Shown one piece after another: positions 19,162 to 28,167 of a stretch of 64,000 nt of DNA. The translations under genes and the position numbers were made by a program. The stretch comes from an uncultured Bacteroidota bacterium (lineage in GTDB: Bacteria; Bacteroidota; Bacteroidia; Bacteroidales; WCHB1-69). Position 1 is the first letter of the stretch. Each line of letters opens with the position of its first letter. The notes under the pieces are model-generated. The model saw only the letters and a list, made by a program, of their open reading frames with translations, was not told where the DNA came from and did no database searches. The DNA is taken from assembly GCA_902802755.1 (NCBI GenBank), contig CADCNH010000012.1, positions 16,181-80,180 of the forward strand, written 5' to 3'.

Positions 19162-20328
19162 ATGATAGACCACAATATTTCATACGGCCATCAATATATC
19201 AGCGAGGAGGATATCCAAGCTGTTGTTGAAACACTTAAATCGGACTATCTGACTCAAGGACCGAAAATCGGGGAATTTGAGAAGAATTTCTCCGAGTATT
19301 TGGGTTGCCAATATGCCTGTATGGTAAGCAATGGTACCGCCGCCTTGCATCTTTGTGCGATGGCATTGGGTATCAAGCATGGCGACAAAGTTATAACCAC
19401 ACCCATTACTTTTGTGGCTTCCGCCAATGGCTTCCGCTACCAAGGAGCTGAGATTGTTTTCTGCGATATTGATGCCAAAACCTATTGCTTGGATTTGGAC
19501 AAACTGGAAGTTATCCTCAAAGCTTCACCAAAGGGCACATACAAAGCTGTTGTACCCGTTGACTTCGCCGGTTATCCTATTGATGAGGAGCGTTTGCGCA
19601 AGTTGGCGGATGAATACGGTTTTGCCATTGTGGTTGATGCTTGCCATGCTCCAGGAGGGAGTTACATTGACAGTAAAGGCACAAAGCAAATGGTGGGGAA
19701 TTGCCATTATGCCGATTTGACCTGTTTCTCATTCCATCCTGTAAAGCACATTGCGACGGGCGAAGGTGGTGCGGTTACCACCAACCGCAAAGATTTATAC
19801 GAGAAAGTTGCCTTGTACCGCACCCATGGTATCACTAAAAATCCCGATTTGCTTACACAAAATGACGGAGGTTGGTATTATGAAATGCAGGAATTGGGCT
19901 ATAACTATCGTATTACGGAAATTCAAGCAGCCCTTGGCATCAGCCAGCTGAAACGTTTGGATTGGAGTATTCAACGCCGTAATGAGATTGCGAAGAAATA
20001 TGATGAGGCCTTTGCAGGCACAGAAGTTAAAACACCTTATCGTGCTGAAAACATCACTCATGCATTTCACCTGTACATCATTCAGGTTGAACCTGCCAAG
20101 CGTAAAGGTTTGTACGATTATTTGAGAGCCAATAACATTTTCTCGCAGGTGCTCTATATCCCTGCCCACACCATGCCGTATTACCGCCAGTTTGGTTGGA
20201 AGCATGGTGACATGCCATTGGCAGAGGACTACTATAGCCAATGTCTTGCCTTACCGATGTTCCCAACCTTGACCGAAGAGGAACAAACTTGGGTAATTGA
20301 AAAAGTTAAAGAATTCATGAGTTTATGA
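19162..20328 (+). CDS. pseC: UDP-4-amino-4,6-dideoxy-N-acetyl-beta-L-altrosamine transaminase
   Basis: PseC is the PLP-dependent aminotransferase that adds the C4 amino group to the PseB product. The 388-residue DegT/DnrJ/EryC1-family protein carries the PLP lysine K195 in CFSFHPVKHIATGEGG and an N-terminal YGHQYISEEDIQAV. Its length matches the family. It is one base downstream of pseB and overlaps the next start codon by four bases (ATGA), which indicates translational coupling. Confidence 0.95.
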   Translation: MIDHNISYGHQYISEEDIQAVVETLKSDYLTQGPKIGEFEKNFSEYLGCQYACMVSNGTAALHLCAMALGIKHGDKVITTPITFVASANGFRYQGAEIVFCDIDAKTYCLDLDKLEVILKASPKGTYKAVVPVDFAGYPIDEERLRKLADEYGFAIVVDACHAPGGSYIDSKGTKQMVGNCHYADLTCFSFHPVKHIATGEGGAVTTNRKDLYEKVALYRTHGITKNPDLLTQNDGGWYYEMQELGYNYRITEIQAALGISQLKRLDWSIQRRNEIAKKYDEAFAGTEVKTPYRAENITHAFHLYIIQVEPAKRKGLYDYLRANNIFSQVLYIPAHTMPYYRQFGWKHGDMPLAEDYYSQCLALPMFPTLTEEEQTWVIEKVKEFMSL

Positions 20329-21185
20329 TTACAAACAAGATAGTTCTCGGTACTGTTCAATTTGGCGTCAACTACGGCATCAACAACACCTCTGGGCAAG
20401 TTATGCCCGAAGAGGTTGTGAGAATATTAAATTTGGCGGCAGAAAATGGTGTCCTTACGCTTGATACATCTTCAGCATACGGAACAAGCGAACAGGTGTT
20501 GGGCGATACTTTGAGACAAACAGGATTACGATTCAACATCGTATCCAAATATCCCAAAGGAAATATCGGAGTGAAAGAGACTTTCCAAGAGTCATTAAGG
20601 AAACTTGGCATTGAGAATCTTTATGGATACTTGGTACACCATTTTGATTTTTACCAAGAACACCCTGACATCTTTGATGTCATGACGGCATTAAAAGAGG
20701 ACGAAAAAATCCAAAAGGTAGGTTTTTCCCTTTATACTACACAGCAACTCCAATATCTGCTTGACAAAAATGTAAAATTTGACCTCATCCAGTTTCCGTA
20801 CAATATTTTTGACAGGCAATTTGAGCCATATATGCCCGTATTAACAGAAAAGGGAGTGGAGATCCACACTCGTTCCGCTTTCTTGCAAGGATTATTTTTC
20901 AAAAATACAGACACACTCCCTGAAAAATTAAAACCCTTGAAAAATTATCTGGATATTTTGCACCAATATTGCCAACATGAAAACATCTCCGTCGAAGAGA
21001 TTTCTTTGGGTTACGTATTGGCAAATCCAAACGTAAAAGGTGCCCTGATCGGGGTGGACAACCATCACCAATTGGAGTCAAATCTCAAAATCATTACTAG
21101 AAAACTTACAAGTAAGGACAAAGATTTCATTCAATCCATTGAAATTCAAGAAAAGCACTTGTTAAACCCTGTAAACTGGAATTAA
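20325..21185 (+). CDS. Aldo/keto reductase in the pseudaminic acid operon
   Basis: The 286-residue protein is a cytosolic aldo/keto reductase with the catalytic tetrad visible: D and Y in TLDTSSAYG, K in VSKYPKG and H in YLVHHFD. It overlaps pseC by four bases and is followed one base later by an SDR. Aldo/keto reductases of this branch occur next to SpsF-type nucleotidyltransferases in surface-sugar loci. It is not one of the six core Pse steps, so it probably modifies the sugar or a precursor. The substrate is not predictable from sequence. Confidence 0.85.
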   Translation: MITNKIVLGTVQFGVNYGINNTSGQVMPEEVVRILNLAAENGVLTLDTSSAYGTSEQVLGDTLRQTGLRFNIVSKYPKGNIGVKETFQESLRKLGIENLYGYLVHHFDFYQEHPDIFDVMTALKEDEKIQKVGFSLYTTQQLQYLLDKNVKFDLIQFPYNIFDRQFEPYMPVLTEKGVEIHTRSAFLQGLFFKNTDTLPEKLKPLKNYLDILHQYCQHENISVEEISLGYVLANPNVKGALIGVDNHHQLESNLKIITRKLTSKDKDFIQSIEIQEKHLLNPVNWN

Positions 21186-21186
21186 C

Positions 21187-21972
21187 ATGAATGTTATAGA
21201 GTCATTCAAACTTGACGGAAGAATTGCGGTAGTAACCGGTGGCTGCGGCCATCTTGGCCATGCCATGGTGGACGCTCTGTCAGAAGCCGGTGCCAAGGTC
21301 TATGTGGCAGGAACTGACAAAGAGAAATTCGTTCGTGTTTTTGGTAAGGATACCCCACACCATTTTACACCTATCAATATACTTGAAAGCCAATCCATTC
21401 AGTCTGCTTTTAAGAAAATATATGATGAGGAAGGCAGAATTGACGTGCTCGTCAACAATGCCGCCAGTGTAAGTTGCGGTGGAAGATTACCCGAAAACAT
21501 CGATGATGAAATGTGGAGAAGCACCATGGAAGGTGTTGCAGGCAGTGTTTTCAAATGTATCCGCGAGGTTATTCCATACATGGAGAAAACCGGCGGCTCT
21601 ATTGTCAACATCGCATCCATGTATGGTGTCGTTTCTCCCAATCTATCCATGTACAACGATGTTTGTGCACCTTACCTTAATCCCGTAGCTTATGGGGCAG
21701 GAAAAGCCGCAGTGGTCCAATTAACCAAATATTTTGGAGCTTACCTCATAAATAAAAATATTCGTGTCAATTGCATATCACCCGGAACTTTTCCTTCCCA
21801 AAAGGTACAAGAAAACAAGGAATTTGTTCGTCGTTTAAGTGAGAAAAATCCTGCCAACCGTATAGGTATTCCCGAAGATATAAAAGGAACCATACTTTTC
21901 CTCGCTTCTGATGCTTCGCGATACATTATTGGTCAAAACATTATGATCGATGGAGGGTGGACAATATGGTAA
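21187..21972 (+). CDS. SDR-family oxidoreductase in the pseudaminic acid operon
   Basis: The 261-residue classical SDR has the cofactor loop VTGGCGHLGHA near the N-terminus, NNAA, a serine in NIASMYG, and the catalytic YGAGK (residues about 164-168). It ends IGQNIMIDGGWTIW, typical of the family. It lies between the aldo/keto reductase and the pseF-like gene and overlaps the latter by seven bases. As with its neighbour, it is an extra step beyond the core pathway, perhaps changing stereochemistry or oxidation of a side chain. Confidence 0.85.
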   Translation: MNVIESFKLDGRIAVVTGGCGHLGHAMVDALSEAGAKVYVAGTDKEKFVRVFGKDTPHHFTPINILESQSIQSAFKKIYDEEGRIDVLVNNAASVSCGGRLPENIDDEMWRSTMEGVAGSVFKCIREVIPYMEKTGGSIVNIASMYGVVSPNLSMYNDVCAPYLNPVAYGAGKAAVVQLTKYFGAYLINKNIRVNCISPGTFPSQKVQENKEFVRRLSEKNPANRIGIPEDIKGTILFLASDASRYIIGQNIMIDGGWTIW

Positions 21973-22694
21973 ACAATGTTATTTGCATCATTCAGAATCG
22001 GATGACTTCCACTCGTTTACCTGGCAAAGCTATATTGCCATTAGGTAAAGGAGGGAAAACCATTACTGAACACATCTATGAACGTCTCACACTATCCGAA
22101 TGTATCGATCGTGTAATTTTCGCCATCCCCGACACTCCTGAGAATGACATTTTGTTTGATTTTCTCACACAACGTAACATTCCTGTCTTTCGTGGAAGTG
22201 AGGATGATGTCCTTTCGAGATTTTATCATTGTCTCCAAGCAAATCCAGCAGATATTGTCATAAGGGCAACATGCGACAATCCTTTGGTTGATTGGCATCA
22301 TATTAAGCCCATGATAAATATTCTCAAAGTGCAACATTGTGACTATATGTCATGCAAGGGTTTTTCGTTAGGGACAGGAGTTGAGGTGTGTACAGCAGAA
22401 GCCATAAAAAAAGCGTACCAAGAAGCTACCACACCTGCCGAACATGAACACGTAATGCCATACTTATATTTACATCCCGATGTATTCAAATTGGGAGTAT
22501 ACGAAAACTGTAATAAATCACAAAACATTTATCGTCTTACTGTTGACTGCCAAGAAGACTATGCCTTGATGATGAAAATTTATGACGAGCTTTACGATGG
22601 AAACGCTATTCCCACAGATAGAGCAATCGCATATTTAGATTCTCATCCAGATGTTGCGAAATTGAATGAGAACATTCAACAAAAGAAAATATAA
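21966..22694 (+). CDS. pseF: CMP-pseudaminic acid synthetase-type cytidylyltransferase (SpsF/PseF-like)
   Basis: The 242-residue protein is a cytidylyltransferase of the SpsF branch, with the signature IIQNRMTSTRLPGKAILPLG at the N-terminus and DIVIRATCDNPLVDW in the middle. In a pse operon it is the natural candidate for activating pseudaminic acid with CTP. The ATG at 21966 overlaps the SDR gene; a GTG nine bases upstream is possible. SpsF-like enzymes also serve other sugars, so the assignment rests largely on context. Confidence 0.8.
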   Translation: MVNNVICIIQNRMTSTRLPGKAILPLGKGGKTITEHIYERLTLSECIDRVIFAIPDTPENDILFDFLTQRNIPVFRGSEDDVLSRFYHCLQANPADIVIRATCDNPLVDWHHIKPMINILKVQHCDYMSCKGFSLGTGVEVCTAEAIKKAYQEATTPAEHEHVMPYLYLHPDVFKLGVYENCNKSQNIYRLTVDCQEDYALMMKIYDELYDGNAIPTDRAIAYLDSHPDVAKLNENIQQKKI

Positions 22695-22715
22695 AATTAT
22701 ACTAATAAAACATTA

Positions 22716-24152
22716 ATGGATTTTACATCTGTAAGTTTTTTTCTTTTTATTATAGTTCTTTTTTTCTTGTATTGGTTATTTGAAAAAAAATCATACAAGA
22801 TTCAAAACGCACTTATTGTCATAGCTTCCTGTTTTTTCTATTGTTTGATGGATTGGCGGTGTTTTGGATTAATTGTGATAACCACACTATCATCATATTA
22901 TAGTGGATTATTACTCGAGCGCCATTCATCCGATATACGAAAGCGCAAACTCATACATTGGCTGAACATAATTATAAATGTATCTATTTTAGCATTTTTC
23001 AAGTATTGTAATTTCTTTATTGACTCTTTCGTTAATTTATTAAATGTATTTGGTTGCACTACAGATTTTGTCACTCTTAATATTATACTTCCATTAGGAA
23101 TCAGTTTTTACACATTTAAAGCCATTAGTTATTCCATTGATGTATACAACAGGAAAATAAATCCCACGCATGACTTAATAGCTTTTACAGCATTCATCAC
23201 ATTCTTTTTGGAAATTACCGCGGGACCTATAGATAGAGCCACAAATCTTTTGTCGCAATTAGAAACAAAACGTTTTTTTAAATATGATGTTGCACTTAAT
23301 GGCGTACGACAAATACTATGGGGATTATTCAAAAAAATCGTCATTGCAAATAACTGTGCTTTATATGTCAATTCAGCATTTGCCAATCCAGCAGACAAAA
23401 CTGGAGGCACTTTAGCCCTTGCAGGTATTTTATTCACCATTCAGATTTACGGGGATTTTTCAGGATATACAGACATTGCTATTGGTGTTGGCAAACTTTT
23501 TGGGTTTAATCTTACAAAGAATTTTAACTATCCATATCTCTCAAGAAACATTGCAGAATTTTGGAGAAAATGGCACATTTCTCTAACATCATGGTTTAGG
23601 GATTATATCTATATACCTCTTGGTGGCAGTCGATGCTCAAAATGGAAGATAATCAGAAACACTTTCATAGTTTATCTTGTAAGCGGACTATGGCATGGCG
23701 CAAATTGGACGTTCGTAATATGGGGATTGTACCACGCATGTTTATTCCTACCACTAATCTTAACTGGACGTAATAAGAAATATAAAGACACTATAGCGGA
23801 TGGAAAATATATTCTCACATGGAAAGAAATTGGACAAATAGTGTGTACATTTGTACTTGTTACCTTTGGTTGGATAATCTTCAGGGCAGATTCCATAGAA
23901 CAAGCGGGTCTTATTTTTTCTAAAATATTCACATACAAACCTTTATCTATTGATTTCACTAATGAATATGCATTGTATATACTTCTAAGCATTATCATGT
24001 TTGTTGTCGAATGGTTCCAACGCAAACAAGAACACGCATTATGTTTTACGAAATCTCCAAAATGGATTAGAATAATGGTCTGTTTTATTGTTTTATTATG
24101 TATTTTTGCTTTCTGGGGTAATGAACAAACCTTCATATATAGTCAATTCTAA
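22716..24152 (+). CDS. MBOAT-family O-acyltransferase (AlgI-like)
   Basis: The 478-residue multi-membrane protein belongs to the MBOAT family, which moves acyl groups across the inner membrane onto extracytoplasmic polymers, as AlgI and PatA do. Family landmarks include NFNYPYLSRNIAEFWRKWHI and the catalytic-histidine region LVSGLWHGANWTFVIWGLYH. About ten hydrophobic segments are visible. Its stop codon overlaps the start of the SGNH-like gene by one base, forming the usual MBOAT plus periplasmic esterase-like pair. Lower GC than its neighbours may indicate separate acquisition. Confidence 0.92.
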   Translation: MDFTSVSFFLFIIVLFFLYWLFEKKSYKIQNALIVIASCFFYCLMDWRCFGLIVITTLSSYYSGLLLERHSSDIRKRKLIHWLNIIINVSILAFFKYCNFFIDSFVNLLNVFGCTTDFVTLNIILPLGISFYTFKAISYSIDVYNRKINPTHDLIAFTAFITFFLEITAGPIDRATNLLSQLETKRFFKYDVALNGVRQILWGLFKKIVIANNCALYVNSAFANPADKTGGTLALAGILFTIQIYGDFSGYTDIAIGVGKLFGFNLTKNFNYPYLSRNIAEFWRKWHISLTSWFRDYIYIPLGGSRCSKWKIIRNTFIVYLVSGLWHGANWTFVIWGLYHACLFLPLILTGRNKKYKDTIADGKYILTWKEIGQIVCTFVLVTFGWIIFRADSIEQAGLIFSKIFTYKPLSIDFTNEYALYILLSIIMFVVEWFQRKQEHALCFTKSPKWIRIMVCFIVLLCIFAFWGNEQTFIYSQF

Positions 24153-25072
24153 TGAAAAGATTTTTATTTAACATACTGATTTTCGCATGCTGTTTCCTCT
24201 GTTTTGTCGGAACTTGTGAATTACTTGTCCGACAAATTCCCAATGATTATTCAGTTAAAAAAAATCTGTTAGAAAAAAAACATTCAAACATCAAGATTCT
24301 ATGTCTTGGAAACTCTCAAATGTATTTTGGAATCAACCCCGTTTTCTTTAATAAGACTGCATTTAATGCCGCTCATGTCTCTGAACCTTTGCAAATGTCC
24401 CAATTCATTTTGAATAAGTTTGATTCAGGATTGGATAGTCTTGAGACGATTATTATTTCCATGTCTATTTTTACTCCTTTCAGCACATGGGAACCAGGAG
24501 GCAAAGGAGAAGCATGGCGAATCAAACATTATCACATATACTATGATTACCCCATCCCATGGTATGATATTGAAGACAGATTCGAACTCTCCAATCTAAA
24601 TTATAATAATCTTATAAGATGGAAAAAAGCTCTGTTAAATCCTAATGGTATTGTTTATTCGGATGAGATGGGGTTTGGGCACAATTATTTACAATACCAC
24701 ACAAGAGACTGGGAAAATTGTTCAGATGCAATACGAGTCCATACGACAGATAATTATTCAAAATCTCCAAATGTCGAGTACAATAGACAAATACTCCAGC
24801 AAATCATAGAAAAACACCCACATGCAAATATCATTCTACTAACTACACCTTGTTGGAAGACGTATACCGAAAATGTTGACCAAGGTCAACGGCATTACGT
24901 TGAAAAAATCTCAAGTGAAATTGCAGACCAATATGAAAATTGCATATACATGAACTTATTTGAAGATAGTAGATTCACAGCAGAAGATTTTGCTGACGCC
25001 TATCACTTGAGTGAAGCAGGAGCTTGTAAACTTACTAAAATCATGAATGCTTTTCTCAATGACATACAATAA
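24152..25072 (+). CDS. Membrane-anchored SGNH-like acyl-transfer partner
   Basis: The 306-residue protein has one N-terminal membrane anchor (about 5-22) and an SGNH-like extracytoplasmic domain. A GNS motif (ILCLGNSQMYFG, about 51-62) takes the place of GDS, and a C-terminal DAYHLSEAGA supplies the Asp-x-x-His dyad. Proteins of this type work with an MBOAT protein to O-acylate a surface glycan. Its position directly after the MBOAT gene supports this. It is not closely similar to DltD or AlgX, and the acceptor is unknown. Confidence 0.75.
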   Translation: MKRFLFNILIFACCFLCFVGTCELLVRQIPNDYSVKKNLLEKKHSNIKILCLGNSQMYFGINPVFFNKTAFNAAHVSEPLQMSQFILNKFDSGLDSLETIIISMSIFTPFSTWEPGGKGEAWRIKHYHIYYDYPIPWYDIEDRFELSNLNYNNLIRWKKALLNPNGIVYSDEMGFGHNYLQYHTRDWENCSDAIRVHTTDNYSKSPNVEYNRQILQQIIEKHPHANIILLTTPCWKTYTENVDQGQRHYVEKISSEIADQYENCIYMNLFEDSRFTAEDFADAYHLSEAGACKLTKIMNAFLNDIQ

Positions 25073-25104
25073 CTCCCAATATACTTTTTTACAAAACATT
25101 AAAA

Positions 25105-26076
25105 ATGAACACTAAACGCAAAGTCTTCTTCCGAGCTGATGCTGGACCAACTATAGGGTACGGACATTTCATTCGTTCCCTTGCTTTGGCGGATATGCTT
25201 AAAGATGATTTTGACTGCTTTTTTTACACTCAGACACCAACCGACTATCAGAAAAAAGAAGCGGCTGCAGTTTGTCCTTTGGTGGAGCTTCCCGCCACTG
25301 ACTCTCGTTTGGAACTTTTTCTTGACATGCTCACAGGTGACGAAATTGTGGTATTGGACAACTATTTTTATACCACAGATTATCAGAAAAAAATAAAAGA
25401 CAAAGGATGCCAATTGGTTTGCATTGACGATATGCATAACATACACTATGTGGCGGATTTGGTGATTAACCACGGCAACGCAAGCCCAGAACAGTTCTCC
25501 AAAGAGCCATATACTCAGCTATGCCTGGGTTTGGACTATGCTTTATTACGAAGACCTTTTTTAGAAGCAGCGAGAAAGAATATTGATAAAGTAAAGAATG
25601 GAACTGATGAACGCGTTGCCATTTGTTTCGGAGGAAGCGATCCCTTGCACCTCACCGAAAAAGCGCTGATAGAACTATTATCGATACCTGACATCCAATG
25701 GATTGATGTAATTGTGGGGACACATTTTAATGCTTTTGCACAATTCGAAAATTCGTGCGTTCATTTCCACCAAAACATTTCGGCACAGGAAGTTGCAGAT
25801 ATTTTTACCGCTTGTGATGTAGCCATCGTATCAACCAGTTCTGTATGTATTGAGGCTTTAGCATGTGGAGCCAAAGTAGCTGCAGGATGGTATGTGGAAA
25901 ATCAAAGAGAAGGATATTTGGATTTAATATCTAAAGGATTGGGTATCGGCTTAGGTTACCTTGCACAAACTGATTTCACCATGGCTCTAAAACAAAACAA
26001 GGTGAAATCATCATTCATTTTATCTAATATCAGAGAAAACTTTATTCAAGCATTTAAATCTTTGGATTATGTATGA
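25105..26076 (+). CDS. pseG: UDP-2,4-diacetamido-2,4,6-trideoxy-beta-L-altropyranose hydrolase
   Basis: PseG removes UDP to release the free diacetamido sugar used by PseI. The 323-residue protein has a GT-B-like fold with the N-terminal FRADAGPTIGYGHFIRSLALA (split here as GYGH plus the following basic residue) and the middle motif ICFGGSDPLHLT. The C-terminal STSSVCIEALACGAK is the usual nucleotide-binding end. It overlaps the next start by eight bases. The spacing of 32 bases from the SGNH gene suggests it remains in the same operon. Confidence 0.93.
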   Translation: MNTKRKVFFRADAGPTIGYGHFIRSLALADMLKDDFDCFFYTQTPTDYQKKEAAAVCPLVELPATDSRLELFLDMLTGDEIVVLDNYFYTTDYQKKIKDKGCQLVCIDDMHNIHYVADLVINHGNASPEQFSKEPYTQLCLGLDYALLRRPFLEAARKNIDKVKNGTDERVAICFGGSDPLHLTEKALIELLSIPDIQWIDVIVGTHFNAFAQFENSCVHFHQNISAQEVADIFTACDVAIVSTSSVCIEALACGAKVAAGWYVENQREGYLDLISKGLGIGLGYLAQTDFTMALKQNKVKSSFILSNIRENFIQAFKSLDYV

Positions 26077-26647
26077 AGAATTTAGAAAAAGTTATATGGC
26101 AGCACCCTTTGTCTTCAAAAACTATGTGGATTTAACCACAGAAGAAGCCATTGAAGTATTACAATGCAGAAACGATATTGAAGTGCGTAAATGGATGACT
26201 TCCACCGAAGAAATTCCACTGGAAAATCACTTGAAATTCATCGAAAGTCTTAAAACTTCTGAGAAAAATTTCTATTGGGCTGTGTATATGGATAATGATT
26301 TTATTGGAGGGTGTTCACTTGTAGGAATGAATGACTATAGTGGTAGTACAGGCCTTTTTCTAAATCCAAAATTCATTGGCACTGGCATTGGCATACAAAT
26401 TGCTATTATTTCAGGAGAGTGGGGTTTCATGCACCTTGGCATAAAATCTTACTATAGTGTTGTACATAAAAATAACAAGAATGCCATTCAACAAAACAAA
26501 TTTATCGGTTATACATTTCTTGATACAGACAGTGACTTTATTCCCATTGAATTGACTCGAGACACATGGATTTCTAAAAGAAAAAAATTATTGAAGATAG
26601 CGTTGGGTAAGAATGCCGAAAAAATTGTATATACAATACTATCTTAG
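26069..26647 (+). CDS. pseH: GNAT-family N-acetyltransferase, probable PseH
   Basis: PseH acetylates the C4 amino group of the PseC product. The 192-residue protein has the GNAT fold with an acetyl-CoA loop in the middle (FIGTGIGIQIAIISGEWGF) and N-terminal VLQCRNDIEVRKWMTS, as in PseH. It overlaps pseG by eight bases. The start could also be the internal ATG at residue 10. Given the acyl operon downstream, a donor other than acetyl-CoA cannot be excluded. Confidence 0.85.
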   Translation: MYEEFRKSYMAAPFVFKNYVDLTTEEAIEVLQCRNDIEVRKWMTSTEEIPLENHLKFIESLKTSEKNFYWAVYMDNDFIGGCSLVGMNDYSGSTGLFLNPKFIGTGIGIQIAIISGEWGFMHLGIKSYYSVVHKNNKNAIQQNKFIGYTFLDTDSDFIPIELTRDTWISKRKKLLKIALGKNAEKIVYTILS

Positions 26648-26732
26648 TTTCTCCCACCCATGTTTCCTGTAAGACATTTTTGATTTCAATTATTATAAAA
26701 TTATAAAAACCATAAAACAATATCATAACGAT

Positions 26733-27746
26733 ATGAGTGCACATAAAACCTTTATTATCGCTGAACTTTCCGCCAATCATAATGGAAGCAAACAGACGGC
26801 TATAGATAGCATTAAAGCTGCTAAAGAAGCAGGAGCTGATGCCATCAAAATACAAACTTATACCGCCGATACTATCACCCTTAATTGTAATGCGCCAGAT
26901 TTCTGTCTTGGCGAAGGACTATGGAAAGGAGAAACTTTTTATACCCTATACCAAAAAGCCTATACCCCTTGGGAATGGCATGAGGAGATTTTCCATGTGG
27001 CCAAAGAGGAAGGGCTGGTCTGTTTTTCCACACCTTTCGATAAAACTGCTGTTGATTTATTGGAAAGTCTGAACAGTCCTATTTACAAAATCGCCTCATT
27101 TGAAATTACGGATATCCCACTAATCAAGTATATTGCATCCAAACACAAACCCATCATTCTCTCCACTGGTATTGCTATGGAAGAAGATATTCAACTCGCT
27201 TTGGACACTATACGCGCTGAAGGCAGCAATGATATCACTTTGTTAAAATGCACCTCTGCCTACCCTGCTCCAATTGAGGATGCTAACCTTTTGACTATCC
27301 CCGATATGAAGCAACGTTTTGGCGTAAAAGCGGGATTAAGCGACCATACCGAAGGTTACACCGTTCCGATGGCTGCTGTAGCTTTAGGTGCAGAAGTAGT
27401 AGAAAAACACTTTATCATTGACCGTTCCATTGGCGGTCCCGACAGTGCCTTTTCAATGGAAGCGAATGAATTCAAACTTATGGTAGAGAATATCCGGAAA
27501 GTGGAAGCAGCATTGGGTTGTGTAAACTACCCAACTGATCCCTCGATAATAAAAGGCCGTGATGCGTGTCGATCCCTCTATGTAGCCCTGCCCATGAAAG
27601 CAGGAGATACCATTACTGAAGAAAATGTCCGCAGCGTGCGTCCCGGTTATGGGCTTCACCCAAAACATCTTCCCGAACTTCTTGGACGAAAAGTTAATCG
27701 CGATTTACAAATAGGTGACAGAATGAGTTGGGAAGTGGTGGAGTAA
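26733..27746 (+). CDS. pseI: Pseudaminic acid synthase
   Basis: PseI condenses phosphoenolpyruvate with the PseG product to give pseudaminic acid. The 337-residue protein has a NeuB-type TIM barrel (IIAELSANHNGSKQTAI, DAIKIQTYTADTIT and SDHTEGYTVPMAAVALGAEV) and a C-terminal SAF antifreeze-like domain (about 280-337). SANH and QTYTADTIT favour PseI over NeuB or LegI. It ends the pse operon, followed 45 bases later by a strong terminator. Confidence 0.95.
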   Translation: MSAHKTFIIAELSANHNGSKQTAIDSIKAAKEAGADAIKIQTYTADTITLNCNAPDFCLGEGLWKGETFYTLYQKAYTPWEWHEEIFHVAKEEGLVCFSTPFDKTAVDLLESLNSPIYKIASFEITDIPLIKYIASKHKPIILSTGIAMEEDIQLALDTIRAEGSNDITLLKCTSAYPAPIEDANLLTIPDMKQRFGVKAGLSDHTEGYTVPMAAVALGAEVVEKHFIIDRSIGGPDSAFSMEANEFKLMVENIRKVEAALGCVNYPTDPSIIKGRDACRSLYVALPMKAGDTITEENVRSVRPGYGLHPKHLPELLGRKVNRDLQIGDRMSWEVVE

Positions 27747-27790
27747 CATCATTTTTCACCACATCGACAAATAGAGAATGGATTAATTTC

Positions 27791-27816
27791 AGCTGACTTC
27801 GGTCAGCTTTTTTTTT
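27791..27816 (+). terminator. Rho-independent terminator after pseI
   Basis: A perfect seven-pair stem, AGCTGAC-ttc-g-GTCAGCT (27791-27807), is followed by a run of T residues to 27816. It ends the pse operon before the acyl operon. Confidence 0.95.
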
Positions 27817-27898
27817 ATTTTTCCCTTGCTCCCCCACTTCGTTTCCACGTGTTATTTTCATCATTAAACCTAATCATTAAACCTATTGGATTTTTTTG

Positions 27899-27906
27899 TA
27901 TCTTTG
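27899..27906 (+). promoter_or_regulatory. -7 box of the acyl operon promoter
   Basis: TATCTTTG lies 27 bases before the first acyl carrier gene and 83 bases after the pseI terminator. The acyl operon therefore has its own promoter. No consensus -33 TTG is seen at the expected distance. Confidence 0.7.
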
Positions 27907-27932
27907 CAGATTAATATATAAAATATAATAAT

Positions 27933-28163
27933 ATGGAAATCAAAGAATTTATTGCCAACTTTGCAGACCAATTTGATGACACCGATGCCAACGAATTCAA
28001 GGCAGAAACCGTATTCAAAGAACTTGATGAGTGGTCATCACTTATCGCTTTGAGTGTAATTGCGATGGTTGATGAGGAGTACAACGTTACACTGAAGGGT
28101 GATGACATCCGCAATTCCAACACCATTGAGGATTTGTTCAACGCTGTAAAGGCTAAGGCTTAA
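27933..28163 (+). CDS. Acyl carrier protein 1 (WSSL type)
   Basis: The 76-residue acidic helical protein carries the phosphopantetheine site in LDEWSSLIAL, with S36 as the likely attachment residue in place of the usual DSL serine. WSSL-type carriers are typical of specialised pathways rather than of bulk fatty acid synthesis. It is first in the operon, five bases before a KAS III-like gene. A second, different carrier lies at 33955, suggesting two separately loaded acyl units. Confidence 0.88.
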   Translation: MEIKEFIANFADQFDDTDANEFKAETVFKELDEWSSLIALSVIAMVDEEYNVTLKGDDIRNSNTIEDLFNAVKAKA

Positions 28164-28167
28164 GCAT

